Notes: a model not told the origin generated them from the sequence alone. A DNA stretch of 39,747 bases from JAKAQB01 sp035702855 (GCA_035702855.1 DASSZM010000083.1:1-39747), one strand, 5' to 3'; shown: positions 1 to 8,602, counted from the stretch's first letter. A program made the numbers and translations.

Positions 1-1
1 C

Positions 2-1078
2 CTGGTGCTGCCCGGCGCCGAGGTCGACGACACCGCCGAGCGCATCGCCGGGCGGGGGCTGCCCTACGCCGTCGGCCGGGACGTGCTGCGGGCCCAGCTG
101 CTCGCCCGCCTCGCCGGTCGGTGGGCCGAGCTCACCGGGGCCCCGCCGCCCGACGGGGCCGCCTTCGAGCGGACCGTGCGCAACGACGCCGGCTTCCGGG
201 CGGCGGTCGACCAGCGCTGGCCGAGCGTCGCAGCGGCGACCCTCGTCGGCGAGCTGCTCACCCGGCCGGCGGTGCTGGCCGGGGCGGCCGGCGGGATCCT
301 CGACGCCGCCGAGCAGCGGCTGCTGCGACGACGGCGGCCCCGGGCCTGGACCCCGGCCGACGCCGCGCTGGTCGACGAGGCCAAGGACCTGATCGCCGGG
401 CAGTCCCGCACCTACGGGCACGTGATCGTCGACGAGGCCCAGGACCTCTCCCCGATGCAGCTGCGCATGCTCGCCCGGCGCTGCCCGGCCGGGTCCATGA
501 CCCTCCTCGGCGACCTCGCCCAGGCGGTCGGTCCGTGGGCGCACCGCGACTGGCGCGACGTCGGTGCGTGGCTGCCGACCCCCGACGGGCTGCGGGTCGT
601 CGAGCTGCGCCACGGCTACCGCTCACCCGGGCAGGTCCTGGAGCTGGCCAGCCGGCTGCTGCCCGAGGCCGCCCCCGACGTCGCGCCCACCCGTGCCGTG
701 CGCCCCGGGCGCACCGCCCCGCGCCGGCTCGTCGCCGGGGGCGGGGTGGCCGGGGCGGTGGCCGCCGAGGCCGGGCGGCTGGCCGGGGAGTGGCCGACCG
801 TGGGCGTCATCGCCCCCGCCGCCCTCGTCGGCGCCGTCGCCGCCGCCCTGCCCGAAGCCGGGGTGGGCGAGCTCGGCCGGAAGGTCACGGTCCTCGCCGC
901 CGAGGACGCCAAGGGCCTCGAGTTCGACTCGGTGGTGGTGGTCGAGCCCGACGCCATCGTGGCCGAGCGCGACGATCGGGCCGCCGGGTTGCGGCTCCTC
1001 TACGTCGCCCTCACCCGGCCGACGCAGCACCTGAGCATCGTCGCCGCGGGCCCGCTGCCGGCGGCCCTCGCCGCCTGA
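2..1078 (+). CDS. HelD-like superfamily 1 helicase, C-terminal part (5' end outside window)
   Basis: The reading frame is open to the left edge, so this is the C-terminal ~358 residues of a longer protein. A Walker B-type motif (VIVDEAQDLSPMQ) lies near residue 140, followed by GDLAQ, then GLEFDSVVVVEP and the motif VI-like LLYVALTRPTQHL near the end. These are UvrD/Rep-type helicase motifs. The form 'DEAQDLSPMQLRMLARRCPAGSMT' split around GDLAQ is typical of the HelD group, ATPases that release stalled RNA polymerase in Gram-positive bacteria. The Walker A motif would lie upstream of the window. It converges on rpsT with a 4-base gap. A general UvrD-like DNA helicase is the alternative, and the missing N-terminus prevents a firm choice. 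Confidence 0.8.
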   Translation: MVLPGAEVDDTAERIAGRGLPYAVGRDVLRAQLLARLAGRWAELTGAPPPDGAAFERTVRNDAGFRAAVDQRWPSVAAATLVGELLTRPAVLAGAAGGILDAAEQRLLRRRRPRAWTPADAALVDEAKDLIAGQSRTYGHVIVDEAQDLSPMQLRMLARRCPAGSMTLLGDLAQAVGPWAHRDWRDVGAWLPTPDGLRVVELRHGYRSPGQVLELASRLLPEAAPDVAPTRAVRPGRTAPRRLVAGGGVAGAVAAEAGRLAGEWPTVGVIAPAALVGAVAAALPEAGVGELGRKVTVLAAEDAKGLEFDSVVVVEPDAIVAERDDRAAGLRLLYVALTRPTQHLSIVAAGPLPAALAA

Positions 1079-1082
1079 GCGG

Positions 1083-1352
1083 CTACTCGGCGGCGGTCAG
1101 CTGGTTGATCCGGCGCATCAGCCGGGCCTTCCGGTTGGAGGCCTGGTTCTTGTGGATGATGCCCCGGGAGACCGCCTTGTCGAGGCGCTTGACCGCCAGT
1201 CGCAGGTCCTCGCCCGAGGTCTCGCTGCCGGTCTCGGCGGCGCGCACGGCGGTCTTGATGCGGGTCTTGATCTCGGACTTGGCCGCCTTGTTGCGCAGGC
1301 GGGCCTTCTCGTTGGTCCGGTTGCGCTTGATCTGACTCTTGATGTTGGCCAC
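1083..1352 (-). CDS. rpsT: 30S ribosomal protein S20
   Basis: This 89-residue, strongly basic protein starts MANIKSQIKRNRTNEK and contains the family hallmarks (ANIKSQ.KR...NE, RNKA.KS...T..K, GIIHKN.A.R.K.RL). S20 binds 16S rRNA in the body of the small subunit and its length is normal. The start codon is GTG, preceded by an AGGA-type ribosome site about five bases upstream. It lies 39 bases downstream of the cytidylate-kinase-like gene on the same strand. Proximity of rpsT to lepA is common in bacteria and is kept here. Identification is secure. Confidence 0.97.
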   Translation of the reverse strand: MANIKSQIKRNRTNEKARLRNKAAKSEIKTRIKTAVRAAETGSETSGEDLRLAVKRLDKAVSRGIIHKNQASNRKARLMRRINQLTAAE

Positions 1353-1391
1353 GTCGTCCTACCGATGGGGGGAGTTGGGAACCGGGAGAGC

Positions 1392-2060
1392 CTACCAGGC
1401 CGGCGCCATGCCGAGGAACCGGTGGGCGGCGTCGAGGAGCAGGTCGACCGAGCCGTCGAGGCCGAAGGCGGTGGTGTCCAGCCACAGGTGGTACCAGCCG
1501 GGGTCGAGCGGATCCGCCCGGTACAGGCGGCGCACCCACAGCTCGCGGGAGCGGTCGGTCTGCGCCAGGCGCTCGGTGGCCCGCTCCTCGGGGATGCCCT
1601 CGATCACCGCCGCCTGGCGGGCCCGGGCCGCCGGGGGGCCGTCGAGGCGGACGTGGAAGGTGCGGGGCCGCTCGGCGAGCACCACGGCGCCGGCCCGGCC
1701 GAGGACCACCCCGCCGCCGCCCTCCCGGATCTCCGCCAGGCCGGCCTCCGCCTGCTGGCGGAGCTCCTCCTCCGGTTCGACGAGCAGGGGCGGGGCCGAG
1801 AGCCCGTACACGCCGGAGGCCCGGGCCAGGTAGGTGAACAGGCGGCTGCCGGGCGACGCCGCCCGCTCGCCCTCGCTCAGGCCCTCCTCGGAGTGGGGGT
1901 CCTCGTCGAGCCGGCCGACCGCCTCGGCGCTCACGTCGGCGGTCAGCAGCCGGTCCACGAGGGGCAGCGCCAGCGCCTCCGCCAGGCGCGGGGCGATGAC
2001 GCTGCCGCCGGCCCCGTAGCTGGCCGAGATGGTGATGACCGGTCCGAACTGCTCGCTCAC
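1392..2060 (-). CDS. Cytidylate kinase-like family protein
   Basis: This 222-residue protein has an N-terminal nucleotide-binding segment, ITISASYGAGGSVIAPRLAEAL, which matches the 'cytidylate kinase-like' P-loop family. The loop GAGGS lacks the lysine of classical Walker A motifs, which is usual in this family. Later GRAGAVVLAE and a basic helix (RARQAAVIEGIPEERATERLAQTDRSR) fit the kinase lid and core. The biological substrate of the family is not settled, so a true CMP kinase role is not claimed. The start was placed at GTG 2060 because a TACATT box lies 7 bases upstream and the family similarity begins there. The open frame extends further upstream only inside lepA. It is transcribed divergently from lepA with 37 bases between the starts. 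Confidence 0.8.
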   Translation of the reverse strand: MSEQFGPVITISASYGAGGSVIAPRLAEALALPLVDRLLTADVSAEAVGRLDEDPHSEEGLSEGERAASPGSRLFTYLARASGVYGLSAPPLLVEPEEELRQQAEAGLAEIREGGGGVVLGRAGAVVLAERPRTFHVRLDGPPAARARQAAVIEGIPEERATERLAQTDRSRELWVRRLYRADPLDPGWYHLWLDTTAFGLDGSVDLLLDAAHRFLGMAPAW

Positions 2061-2097
2061 CGCGGGAAATGTAGTCCTGGGCCAGACTGGAGGGGCC
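2061..2097. promoter_or_regulatory. Divergent promoter region, kinase-like gene / lepA
   Basis: Only 37 bases separate the two start codons. On the minus strand TACATT (2073-2068) ends 7 bases before GTG 2060. On the plus strand CAGACT (2083-2088) ends 9 bases before GTG 2098 of lepA. Both positions suit -10 boxes of leaderless transcripts. GGAGGGG before lepA is only two bases from the start codon, too close for normal ribosome-site use. No convincing -35 box was found on either strand. Confidence 0.5.
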
Positions 2098-3897
2098 GTG
2101 AGCGCTTCCCCCGACCCCCTCGCCCGGATCCGCAACCTGTCGATCGTGGCCCACGTGGACCACGGCAAGTCGACGCTGTCGGATCGCATCCTCGAGCTGA
2201 CCGGCGCCGTCGACGCCCGGGAGATGCGCGAGCAGTACCTCGACTCGATGGACATCGAGCGCGAGCGGGGCATCACGATCAAGGCCCAGAACGTGCGCGT
2301 CGGCTGGAAGGGCCACACCATCCACCTGATCGACACCCCCGGGCACGTCGACTTCGGCTACGAGGTGAGCCGCAGCCTGGCCGCCTGCGAGGGCGTCGTG
2401 CTGCTCGTCGACGCCGCCCAGGGCATCGAGGCGCAGACGCTGGCCAACGCCTACCAGGCGCTCGAGCACGACCTCGAGATCGTCGCCGCCCTCAACAAGA
2501 TCGACCTGCCCGCCGCCGACCCGGACCGCTACGCCGCCGAGATCGAGAAGGTGCTCGGCGTGCCCGCCGAGCAGATCCTGCGGATCTCGGCCAAGACCGG
2601 AGCGGGCGTGGCCGAGCTCCTCGACGCCGTCTGCGAGCGCATCCCACCGCCGAAGGGCGAGCCCGACGCCCCGCTGCAGGGCCTGATCTTCGACTCGTAC
2701 TACGACCAGTACCGGGGGGTCGTCAGCGCCGTGCGGGTCTTCAACGGGCGCCTGGGCTCCGGCGCCCGGCTGCGGTTCATGCAGGCGGGCCGCACCCACG
2801 ACGTCGAGGAGATCGGCGTGCGCCTCCCGGCGACCACGCCGGTGGCGTCCCTCGGCCCCGGCGAGGTCGGCTACCTCATCGCCGGGATCAAGGACGTCGC
2901 CGAGGCCCGCTCCGGCGAGACCGTCACCGAGGCGTCCCGGCCGGCGCCCGAGCCCCTCGCCGGCTACCAGGACCCCAAGCCGATGGTGTTCTGCGGGCTG
3001 TACCCGATCGACGGCGACGAGTTCGCCGCCCTGCGGGAGGCGCTCGAGAAGCTCCGCCTCAACGACGCCTCGGTGACCTATCAGCCGGAGACCTCCGGGG
3101 CGCTCGGCTTCGGGTTCCGCTGCGGCTTCCTCGGCCTGTTGCACATGGAGATCGTGCGGGAGCGCCTGGAGCGGGAGTTCGACCTGTCGCTCATCGCCAC
3201 CGCCCCGAGCGTCGAGTACCGGGCCCACCTGACCGACGGCGGCACCGTCGAGGTGCACAACCCGAGCGAGATGCCGCCGCCTCAGAAGCTCGAGTCGATC
3301 GAGGAGCCCTACCTGCAGGCGACGATCCTGTCGCCCACCGAGTACACCGGCACGCTGATGGACCTCTGCCAGTCCCGGCGGGGCGAGATGGTCCGCATGG
3401 AGTACCTGGGACCCGAACGCCTCGAGCTGGTCTACCGGATCCCCCTCGCCGAGGTGGTGATGGACTTCTTCGACGCCTTGAAGAGCCGAACCAAGGGCTA
3501 CGCCAGCCTCGACTACGAGCCGGCCGGCTGGGAGACCGCCGAGCTGGTGAAGATCGACGTGCTGCTCAACGGGGTGCCGGTGGACGCCTTCAGCGCCATC
3601 GTCCACAAGAGCCAGGCGCAGGAGTACGGGCGGCGCATGACCGAGAAGCTGCGGGAGCTGATCCCCCGGCAGATGTTCGACGTGCCCATCCAGGCCGCCG
3701 TCGGCGGGCGCATCATCGCCCGCGAGACGGTCAAGGCCAAGCGCAAGGACGTGCTGTCCAAGTGCTACGGCGGCGACATCACCCGCAAGCGCAAGCTGCT
3801 GGAGAAGCAGAAGGAGGGCAAGAAGCGGATGAAGAACATCGGCCGCGTCGAGGTCCCCCAGGAAGCCTTCATCCAGGCGTTGCGGCTGGAGGAGTAG
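2098..3897 (+). CDS. lepA: Elongation factor 4 (LepA), ribosome-bound GTPase
   Basis: LepA is a translational GTPase that remodels stalled or assembling ribosomes. The 599-residue length is normal. G-domain motifs are present: AHVDHGKST (G1, about residue 18), the switch-I region RERGITIK, DTPGHVDF (G3) and NKID (G4). The LepA-specific C-terminal region ends with the basic segment KCYGGDITRKRKLLEKQKEGKKRMK split across the last 45 residues. The GTG start at 2098 gives SASPDPLARIRNLSIVAH, the normal N-terminus; an extension upstream would overlap the divergent gene. The last 29 bases overlap, on the opposite strand, the end of the enoyl-CoA hydratase gene. Identification is secure. Confidence 0.98.
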   Translation: MSASPDPLARIRNLSIVAHVDHGKSTLSDRILELTGAVDAREMREQYLDSMDIERERGITIKAQNVRVGWKGHTIHLIDTPGHVDFGYEVSRSLAACEGVVLLVDAAQGIEAQTLANAYQALEHDLEIVAALNKIDLPAADPDRYAAEIEKVLGVPAEQILRISAKTGAGVAELLDAVCERIPPPKGEPDAPLQGLIFDSYYDQYRGVVSAVRVFNGRLGSGARLRFMQAGRTHDVEEIGVRLPATTPVASLGPGEVGYLIAGIKDVAEARSGETVTEASRPAPEPLAGYQDPKPMVFCGLYPIDGDEFAALREALEKLRLNDASVTYQPETSGALGFGFRCGFLGLLHMEIVRERLEREFDLSLIATAPSVEYRAHLTDGGTVEVHNPSEMPPPQKLESIEEPYLQATILSPTEYTGTLMDLCQSRRGEMVRMEYLGPERLELVYRIPLAEVVMDFFDALKSRTKGYASLDYEPAGWETAELVKIDVLLNGVPVDAFSAIVHKSQAQEYGRRMTEKLRELIPRQMFDVPIQAAVGGRIIARETVKAKRKDVLSKCYGGDITRKRKLLEKQKEGKKRMKNIGRVEVPQEAFIQALRLEE

Positions 3898-4630
3898 TCC
3901 CGGCGACGCACATGACCTGGGCGGCGTCCTCCAGGGCGATGGCGGCGCCGAGGCTCGGCACGTCGAGGGAGGCCCACATCGTCTGCTTGGTGATCCCGAC
4001 GGCCCACGGGTCGAACTCCCCGATGGTGCCGGCGGTGGCCAGGGCGGCGTCGAGAAGCCCGGCGTCGGGCAGCACCGAGGTGACCAGCCCGATGCGCAGC
4101 GCCTCGGCGGCGTCCACCCGGCGGCTGGTGAGCATGAGCTCGTGGGCCCGGGCGACGCCGACCAGCCGGGGCAGCAGCCACGACGTGCCGGCGTCGGCGG
4201 CCGAGTAGCCGGCGCGCAGGAAGGCGGTGGTGAAGCGGGCCGACTCGGCCGCCAGGCGCAGGTCGGCGCCGAGGACCAGGGCGAGGCCGGCGCCGGCGGC
4301 CGGCCCGTTGACGGCGGCGATCACCGGGGGGCGGATCGCCCGCAGGTGGGGGACCAGCGAGGAGATCTGCTCCTGCTCCGCCCTGGTGGCCGCCGCCCCG
4401 GCCAGGCCCTCCGCCCCCGGGGGCACGCCGTAGCCGTCGAGGTCGACCCCGGCGCAGAAGCCCCGACCGGCGCCGGTGAGCACCACCGCCCGGCAGGCCC
4501 GGTCGGCGTGGGCGTCGTCGAGGGCGGCGTGCAGGGCGGCGACGAGGTCGGCGGTGAGGGCGTTGAGGCGGTCCGGGCGCTCGAGGCGCAGGACGCGGAC
4601 GCCGGGGCGGGGTGCGGTCACGGTGAGCAT
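3869..4630 (-). CDS. Enoyl-CoA hydratase/isomerase family protein
   Basis: This 253-residue crotonase-fold protein acts on acyl-CoA thioesters. Family signs are LERPDRLNALT near the N-terminus, the oxyanion-hole segment GRGFCAGVDL, and AAVNGPAAGAGLALVLGADLR. The two glutamates used by classical enoyl-CoA hydratases appear to be absent: GAGLALV stands where GGGCELA is usual, and TAFLRAG where QPEINLG is usual. An aspartate occurs in SAADAGTSWLLPRLVG, the place where PaaG-type isomerases carry theirs. An isomerase-type activity is therefore more likely than hydration; this is an inference by eye. ATG 4630 is preferred (CAACCT six bases upstream); GTG 4636 is an alternative. Its 3' end overlaps lepA by 29 bases. 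Confidence 0.85.
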   Translation of the reverse strand: MLTVTAPRPGVRVLRLERPDRLNALTADLVAALHAALDDAHADRACRAVVLTGAGRGFCAGVDLDGYGVPPGAEGLAGAAATRAEQEQISSLVPHLRAIRPPVIAAVNGPAAGAGLALVLGADLRLAAESARFTTAFLRAGYSAADAGTSWLLPRLVGVARAHELMLTSRRVDAAEALRIGLVTSVLPDAGLLDAALATAGTIGEFDPWAVGITKQTMWASLDVPSLGAAIALEDAAQVMCVAGTTPPAATPG

Positions 4631-4655
4631 GGCCACAGGTTGGCAGCCGGCCCGG

Positions 4656-4684
4656 TTGGCACACCGGGAGGACCGCCCTAGCGT
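4656..4684 (+). promoter_or_regulatory. Promoter of photolyase gene
   Basis: TTGGCA (4656-4661) and TAGCGT (4679-4684) are separated by exactly 17 bases, a good primary-sigma promoter. The -10 box ends 8 bases before GTG 4693, so the transcript should start at or next to the start codon. This is the best-formed example of the leaderless arrangement in the window. Confidence 0.7.
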
Positions 4685-4692
4685 CGCCCGGC

Positions 4693-6057
4693 GTGACCCG
4701 ACCGACCGTCCTGTGGTGGGTGCGGCGCGACCTGCGCCTGGCCGACAACCCGGCGCTGGCCGCGGCGGCGGACGTCGGGGTCGTGCTGCCGGTGTTCGTC
4801 CTCGACGAGCGGTTGTGGGGCCCGGCCGGCGCCGCCCGCCGGGCGTTCCTCGCCGGCGCCCTCGAGCACCTGCACGCCGCCACCGGCGGGCACCTGGTGG
4901 TGCGCTGCGGCGAGCCGGCCGCCGAGCTGGTGGCGGCCGCCGAGGCCGCCGGGGCCCGGCTCGTGACCGCCGCCGCCGACTTCGGCCCCTACGCTCGCCG
5001 GCGCGACGACGCCGTGGAGGCCGCCCTCGGCGCCGCGGGGGTGGAGCTGCGCTGGGTGGGTTCGCCGTACGCCGTCGAGCCGGGCACGGTGCGCAAGGCC
5101 GACGGGAGCCCGTTCCGGGTGTTCAGCCCGTTTGCCCGGGCGTGGGTGGCGCAGGGGTGGGGGCCGCCGGTGGGCCGCCCCGAGCGCATCGGCTGGGCCG
5201 GCGGGGTGGACGGCGTGGGCATCCCGGCGGCCCCGGCGCTCGACGCGGCCATCCCGACCCCCGGCGAGGCCGCCGCCGAGCGCCGCCTGGAGGCCTTTCT
5301 CCGCCACGACCTCGACCGCTACGGGGAGGCACGCGACGACCCGGGCGCCGACGCCACCTCCCGCCTCTCGCCCTACCTGCACTGGGGCTGCCTGCACCCC
5401 CGCACGCTGCTGGCGCCGCTCGACGCCCGCCGGCGGGGGCACGCCACCTGGCGCAACGAGCTGTGCTGGCGGGAGTTCTACGCCGACGTGCTCTGGCACG
5501 AGCCCGGCAGCGCCCGGGCCAGCCTGCAGGCCCCCATGGCGGCCATGCGCGTCGACGAGGGCCCCGAGGCCGACGAGCGCTTCGCCGCCTGGTGCGAGGG
5601 GCGCACCGGCTACCCGATCGTCGACGCCGGCATGCGCCAGCTACGAGCCGAGGCGTGGATGCACAACCGGGTGCGGATGATCACCGCCAGCTTCCTCGTC
5701 AAGGACCTGCACCTGGACTGGGGGCGGGGCGCCCGCTGGTTCATGCGCCACCTCGTCGACGGCGACCTCGCCTCCAACCAGCACGGCTGGCAGTGGGTCG
5801 CCGGCACCGGCACCGACGCCGCCCCCTACTTCCGGGTGTTCAACCCGGTGCTGCAGGGCCGCAAGTTCGACCCGACCGGCGCCTACGTCCGGCGCTGGGT
5901 GCCCGAGCTGGCGGGCGTCCCCGACGCCCACGTCCACGCCCCCTGGGAGCTGCGCCAGCGCCCCTTCGGCGCCGGCGACTACCCCGACCCGATCGTCGAC
6001 CACCACGCCGAGCGGGACGAGGCGCTGGCCCGCTACGCCGAGGTGCGGGGCCGGTAG
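4693..6057 (+). CDS. phr: Deoxyribodipyrimidine photolyase (cryptochrome/photolyase family)
   Basis: This enzyme uses blue light and FADH- to split cyclobutane pyrimidine dimers in DNA. The 454-residue length fits class I photolyases. The N-terminal antenna domain starts VLWWVRRDLRLADNPAL. The C-terminal FAD domain shows SRLSPYLHWG, then GRTGYPIVDAGMRQL, WMHNRVRMITASFLVKDL, and DLASNQHGWQWVAGTGTDAAPYF followed by RVFNP, all core flavin- and DNA-binding motifs. One common residue differs: the usual NNGGWQW reads SNQHGWQW. The start is GTG 4693, placed by the upstream promoter. The gene is divergent from the enoyl-CoA hydratase gene. Photolyase is strongly favoured over a cryptochrome receptor, but that split cannot be proved here. 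Confidence 0.93.
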   Translation: MTRPTVLWWVRRDLRLADNPALAAAADVGVVLPVFVLDERLWGPAGAARRAFLAGALEHLHAATGGHLVVRCGEPAAELVAAAEAAGARLVTAAADFGPYARRRDDAVEAALGAAGVELRWVGSPYAVEPGTVRKADGSPFRVFSPFARAWVAQGWGPPVGRPERIGWAGGVDGVGIPAAPALDAAIPTPGEAAAERRLEAFLRHDLDRYGEARDDPGADATSRLSPYLHWGCLHPRTLLAPLDARRRGHATWRNELCWREFYADVLWHEPGSARASLQAPMAAMRVDEGPEADERFAAWCEGRTGYPIVDAGMRQLRAEAWMHNRVRMITASFLVKDLHLDWGRGARWFMRHLVDGDLASNQHGWQWVAGTGTDAAPYFRVFNPVLQGRKFDPTGAYVRRWVPELAGVPDAHVHAPWELRQRPFGAGDYPDPIVDHHAERDEALARYAEVRGR

Positions 6058-6158
6058 CCGGGCGGGCCGGCGCCGACTCGGGTGTGGTGGGGCGCTGGCC
6101 GAAACCCGACTGGACGGGTAAGGTTTTGCCCGACACCGGCCGAGCGAGGGGACGAGAC

Positions 6159-7451
6159 ATGTCGCAGGACGCCCGAGGTTTCGAGACCCGACAGATCCAC
6201 GCGGGCGCCGCACCCGATCCGGCGACCGGCGCCAGGGCCACGCCGATCTACCAGACGACGAGCTTCGCCTTCCGCGACACCGACCACGCGGCGGCGCTGT
6301 TCGGCCTGGCGGAGCCGGGCAACATCTACACCCGCATCATGAACCCGACCCAGGCGGTCTTCGAGGAGCGGGTCGCCGATCTCGAGGGCGGCGTCGGGGC
6401 GCTGGCCACCGCCAGCGGGCAGGCGGCCGAGACCCTCGCCATCCTCACCCTGACCCAGGCCGGGGGTCACGTGGTCGCGTCGGCGTCCCTCTACGGCGGG
6501 ACCTACACCCTGCTGCACTACACGCTGGCGAAGATGGGGGTGGAGGTCACCTTCATCGACGACCCCGACGACCTCGACGCCTGGGCGGCGGCCGTCCGCC
6601 CGGAGACCGCCGCCTTCTACGGCGAGACGATCGGCAACCCCAAGGGCGACATCCTCGACATCGCCGGGGTGGCCCGCGTCGCCCACGAGCACCGCGTCCC
6701 GCTCGTCGTCGACAACACCCTGGCGAGCCCTTACCTGTGCCAGCCGCTGGCGCACGGCGCGGACATCGTGCTGCACTCGGCGACGAAGTTCATCGGCGGC
6801 CACGGCACGGCCATCGGCGGGGTCCTCGTCGACGGCGGCAGCTTCGACTTCGGGGCGAGCGGGCGCCACCCCGGCTTCACCGAGCCGGACCCCAGCTACC
6901 ACGGCCTGGAGTACTGGAAGGCGCTCGGCCCCGGCGCCTACATCGCCAAGGCCCGGGTGCAGGGCATGCGGGACATCGGCATGGCGGTGTCGCCGTTCAA
7001 CGCCTTCCTCTTCATCCAGGGCCTCGAGACGCTCAGCCTGCGGATGGAGCGCCACGTGGCCAACGCCCAGGCGGTGGCCTCGTGGCTCGAGCGGCGCGAC
7101 GAGGTCACCTGGGTCGCCTACCCGGGCCTCGAGTCGTCGCCCTGGCACGCCCGGGCCCGGGAGCTGCTGCCCCGCGGGGCCGGCTCCATCCTGTCGTTCG
7201 GCATCGCCGGCGGCGCCGAGGCCGGCCGCCGCTTCGTGGAGGGCCTGGAGCTGCACTCCCACCTCGCCAACGTCGGCGACGTCCGCAGCCTGGTCATCCA
7301 CCCGGCCACGACGACCCACTCGCAGCTGAGCGGCGAGGAGCAGGCGGCCGCCGGGGTCACCCCCGACCTCGTGCGCCTCTCGGTCGGGTTGGAGACGATC
7401 GACGACATCCTCGCCGACCTCGACGCCGGCTTCCGGGCCGCCAAGTCCTGA
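6159..7451 (+). CDS. metY: O-acetylhomoserine sulfhydrylase (PLP enzyme)
   Basis: MetY makes homocysteine from O-acetylhomoserine and sulfide using pyridoxal phosphate. The protein has 430 residues. Typical motifs are FETRQIHAGAAPDPATGARATPIYQTTSF, broken by the variable loop, then NIYTRIMNPTQAVFEERVADLEGG, VDNTLASPYLCQP, and the PLP lysine (K210) in HSATKFIGGHG. The ATG is preceded by GAGGGGA about eight bases upstream, a good ribosome site. TAAGGT (6119-6124) is a possible -10 box, giving a short leader. No SAM riboswitch-like structure could be recognised in the 100 bases upstream. The next gene, metX, supplies its substrate and overlaps by four bases, so the pair forms a methionine operon. 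Confidence 0.94.
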   Translation: MSQDARGFETRQIHAGAAPDPATGARATPIYQTTSFAFRDTDHAAALFGLAEPGNIYTRIMNPTQAVFEERVADLEGGVGALATASGQAAETLAILTLTQAGGHVVASASLYGGTYTLLHYTLAKMGVEVTFIDDPDDLDAWAAAVRPETAAFYGETIGNPKGDILDIAGVARVAHEHRVPLVVDNTLASPYLCQPLAHGADIVLHSATKFIGGHGTAIGGVLVDGGSFDFGASGRHPGFTEPDPSYHGLEYWKALGPGAYIAKARVQGMRDIGMAVSPFNAFLFIQGLETLSLRMERHVANAQAVASWLERRDEVTWVAYPGLESSPWHARARELLPRGAGSILSFGIAGGAEAGRRFVEGLELHSHLANVGDVRSLVIHPATTTHSQLSGEEQAAAGVTPDLVRLSVGLETIDDILADLDAGFRAAKS

Positions 7452-8602
7452 GCGCCGCCGTCACCCCCGTCGCCCCACCGCCGGCCAGCGGGGCGTGGCA
7501 GCCGGGCGATCCCCCCGGGGACCGGCACTTCGTCACGCTGTTCGCCGACCGGCCGCTGCGCCTCGAGGGCGGCGGCACCCTCGGCCCGATCACCGTGGCC
7601 TACGAGACGTGGGGCGAGCGCGCACCCGGCGACGCCAACGCCGTGCTGGTCTGCCACGCCCTCACCGGCGACAGCCACCTGAGCGGCCCGGCCGGCCCCG
7701 GTCACGCCAGCGCTGGCTGGTGGGACGGGATCGTCGCCCCCGGGGCCGCCCTCGACGCCCGCCGGTGGTGGGTGGTCTGCCCCAACGTCCTCGGCGGCTG
7801 CCAGGGCACCACCGGCCCGGCCTCGGCCGACGCCGACGGGCGACCGTGGGGCTCCCGCTTCCCGGCCCTGACCATCCGTGACCAGGTCGCCGTCGAGGTT
7901 GCCCTGGCGGACGCCCTCGGCGTCGGCCGCTGGGCGGCGGTGGTGGGCGGCTCGATGGGTGGCATGCGGGCCCTGGAGTGGGCGGTGAGCCAGCCCGAGC
8001 GAGTGGGGCGGGCCGTGCTGCTCGCCTGCGGCGCCGTGGCCACCGCCGAGCAGATCGCCCTCTCCGCGCTGCAGTCCCAGGCCATCCGGTTGGACCCCGG
8101 CTTCTCCGGCGGGGACTACTACGGCGCACCCGCCGGCGGCGGCCCGTGGCGGGGGCTCGGCCTCGCCCGGCGCATCGGGCACCTGTCGTACCGCAGCGAA
8201 CCCGAGCTCGACGGCCGCTTCGGCCGCCTGCCCCAGGCCGACGAGGAGCCCCTCGCCGGCGGTCGGTACGCGATCGAGAGCTACCTCGACCACCACGCCG
8301 CCAAGCTCGCCCGGCGCTTCGACGCCAACAGCTACCTGGTGCTCAGCCGGGCCATGGACCACCACGACGTCGGCCGGGACCGCGGCGGGGTGGCCGCCGC
8401 CCTCCGCCGGGTGCGGGCGGCGGTCACCGTCGCCGGCGTCGACAGCGACCGGCTCTACCCGCTCCGGTTGCAGCGCGAGCTGGCCGAGGCCATCCCGACG
8501 GCCGGCCCCCTCGCGGTGATCCGTTCGGGGGTCGGCCACGACGGGTTCCTCGTCGAGGCGGAGCAGGTGGACAGGATCATCGCCGGCGCCCTCGGAGCCT
8601 GA
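7448..8602 (+). CDS. metX: Homoserine O-acetyltransferase
   Basis: MetX transfers acetyl from acetyl-CoA to homoserine, feeding metY. It is an alpha/beta-hydrolase fold protein with the nucleophile Ser169 in GGSMGGMRALEW, the likely catalytic Asp334 in VDSDRLYPL and His364 in GVGHDGF. Family segments LTGDSH, PAGPGHASAGWWDG and NVLGGCQGTTGP are all present. No ATG, GTG or TTG occurs in frame near the conserved N-terminus (PPASGAWQPGD). The only plausible initiator is CTG 7448, which forms a CTGA overlap with the metY stop, like the GTGA overlaps elsewhere in the window. The start is therefore less certain than the function. A perfect inverted repeat follows the gene. Confidence 0.92.
   Translation: MSAAVTPVAPPPASGAWQPGDPPGDRHFVTLFADRPLRLEGGGTLGPITVAYETWGERAPGDANAVLVCHALTGDSHLSGPAGPGHASAGWWDGIVAPGAALDARRWWVVCPNVLGGCQGTTGPASADADGRPWGSRFPALTIRDQVAVEVALADALGVGRWAAVVGGSMGGMRALEWAVSQPERVGRAVLLACGAVATAEQIALSALQSQAIRLDPGFSGGDYYGAPAGGGPWRGLGLARRIGHLSYRSEPELDGRFGRLPQADEEPLAGGRYAIESYLDHHAAKLARRFDANSYLVLSRAMDHHDVGRDRGGVAAALRRVRAAVTVAGVDSDRLYPLRLQRELAEAIPTAGPLAVIRSGVGHDGFLVEAEQVDRIIAGALGA

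Noticed and set aside
1000..3606. Long minus-strand open frame opposite lepA
   Set aside because: The translation mirrors lepA codons (His/Leu/Val/Gly-rich) with no domain, while lepA on the plus strand is complete.
1152..4208. Very long plus-strand open frame spanning rpsT, the kinase-like gene and the end of lepA
   Set aside because: Its translation is low-complexity Arg/Gly/Ala sequence and it runs across three clear genes in other frames; long shadow frames are expected at this GC content.
6058..6158. SAM riboswitch upstream of metY
   Set aside because: The 101-base gap shows no recognisable SAM-binding core or long paired structure; a covariance-model search would be decisive.
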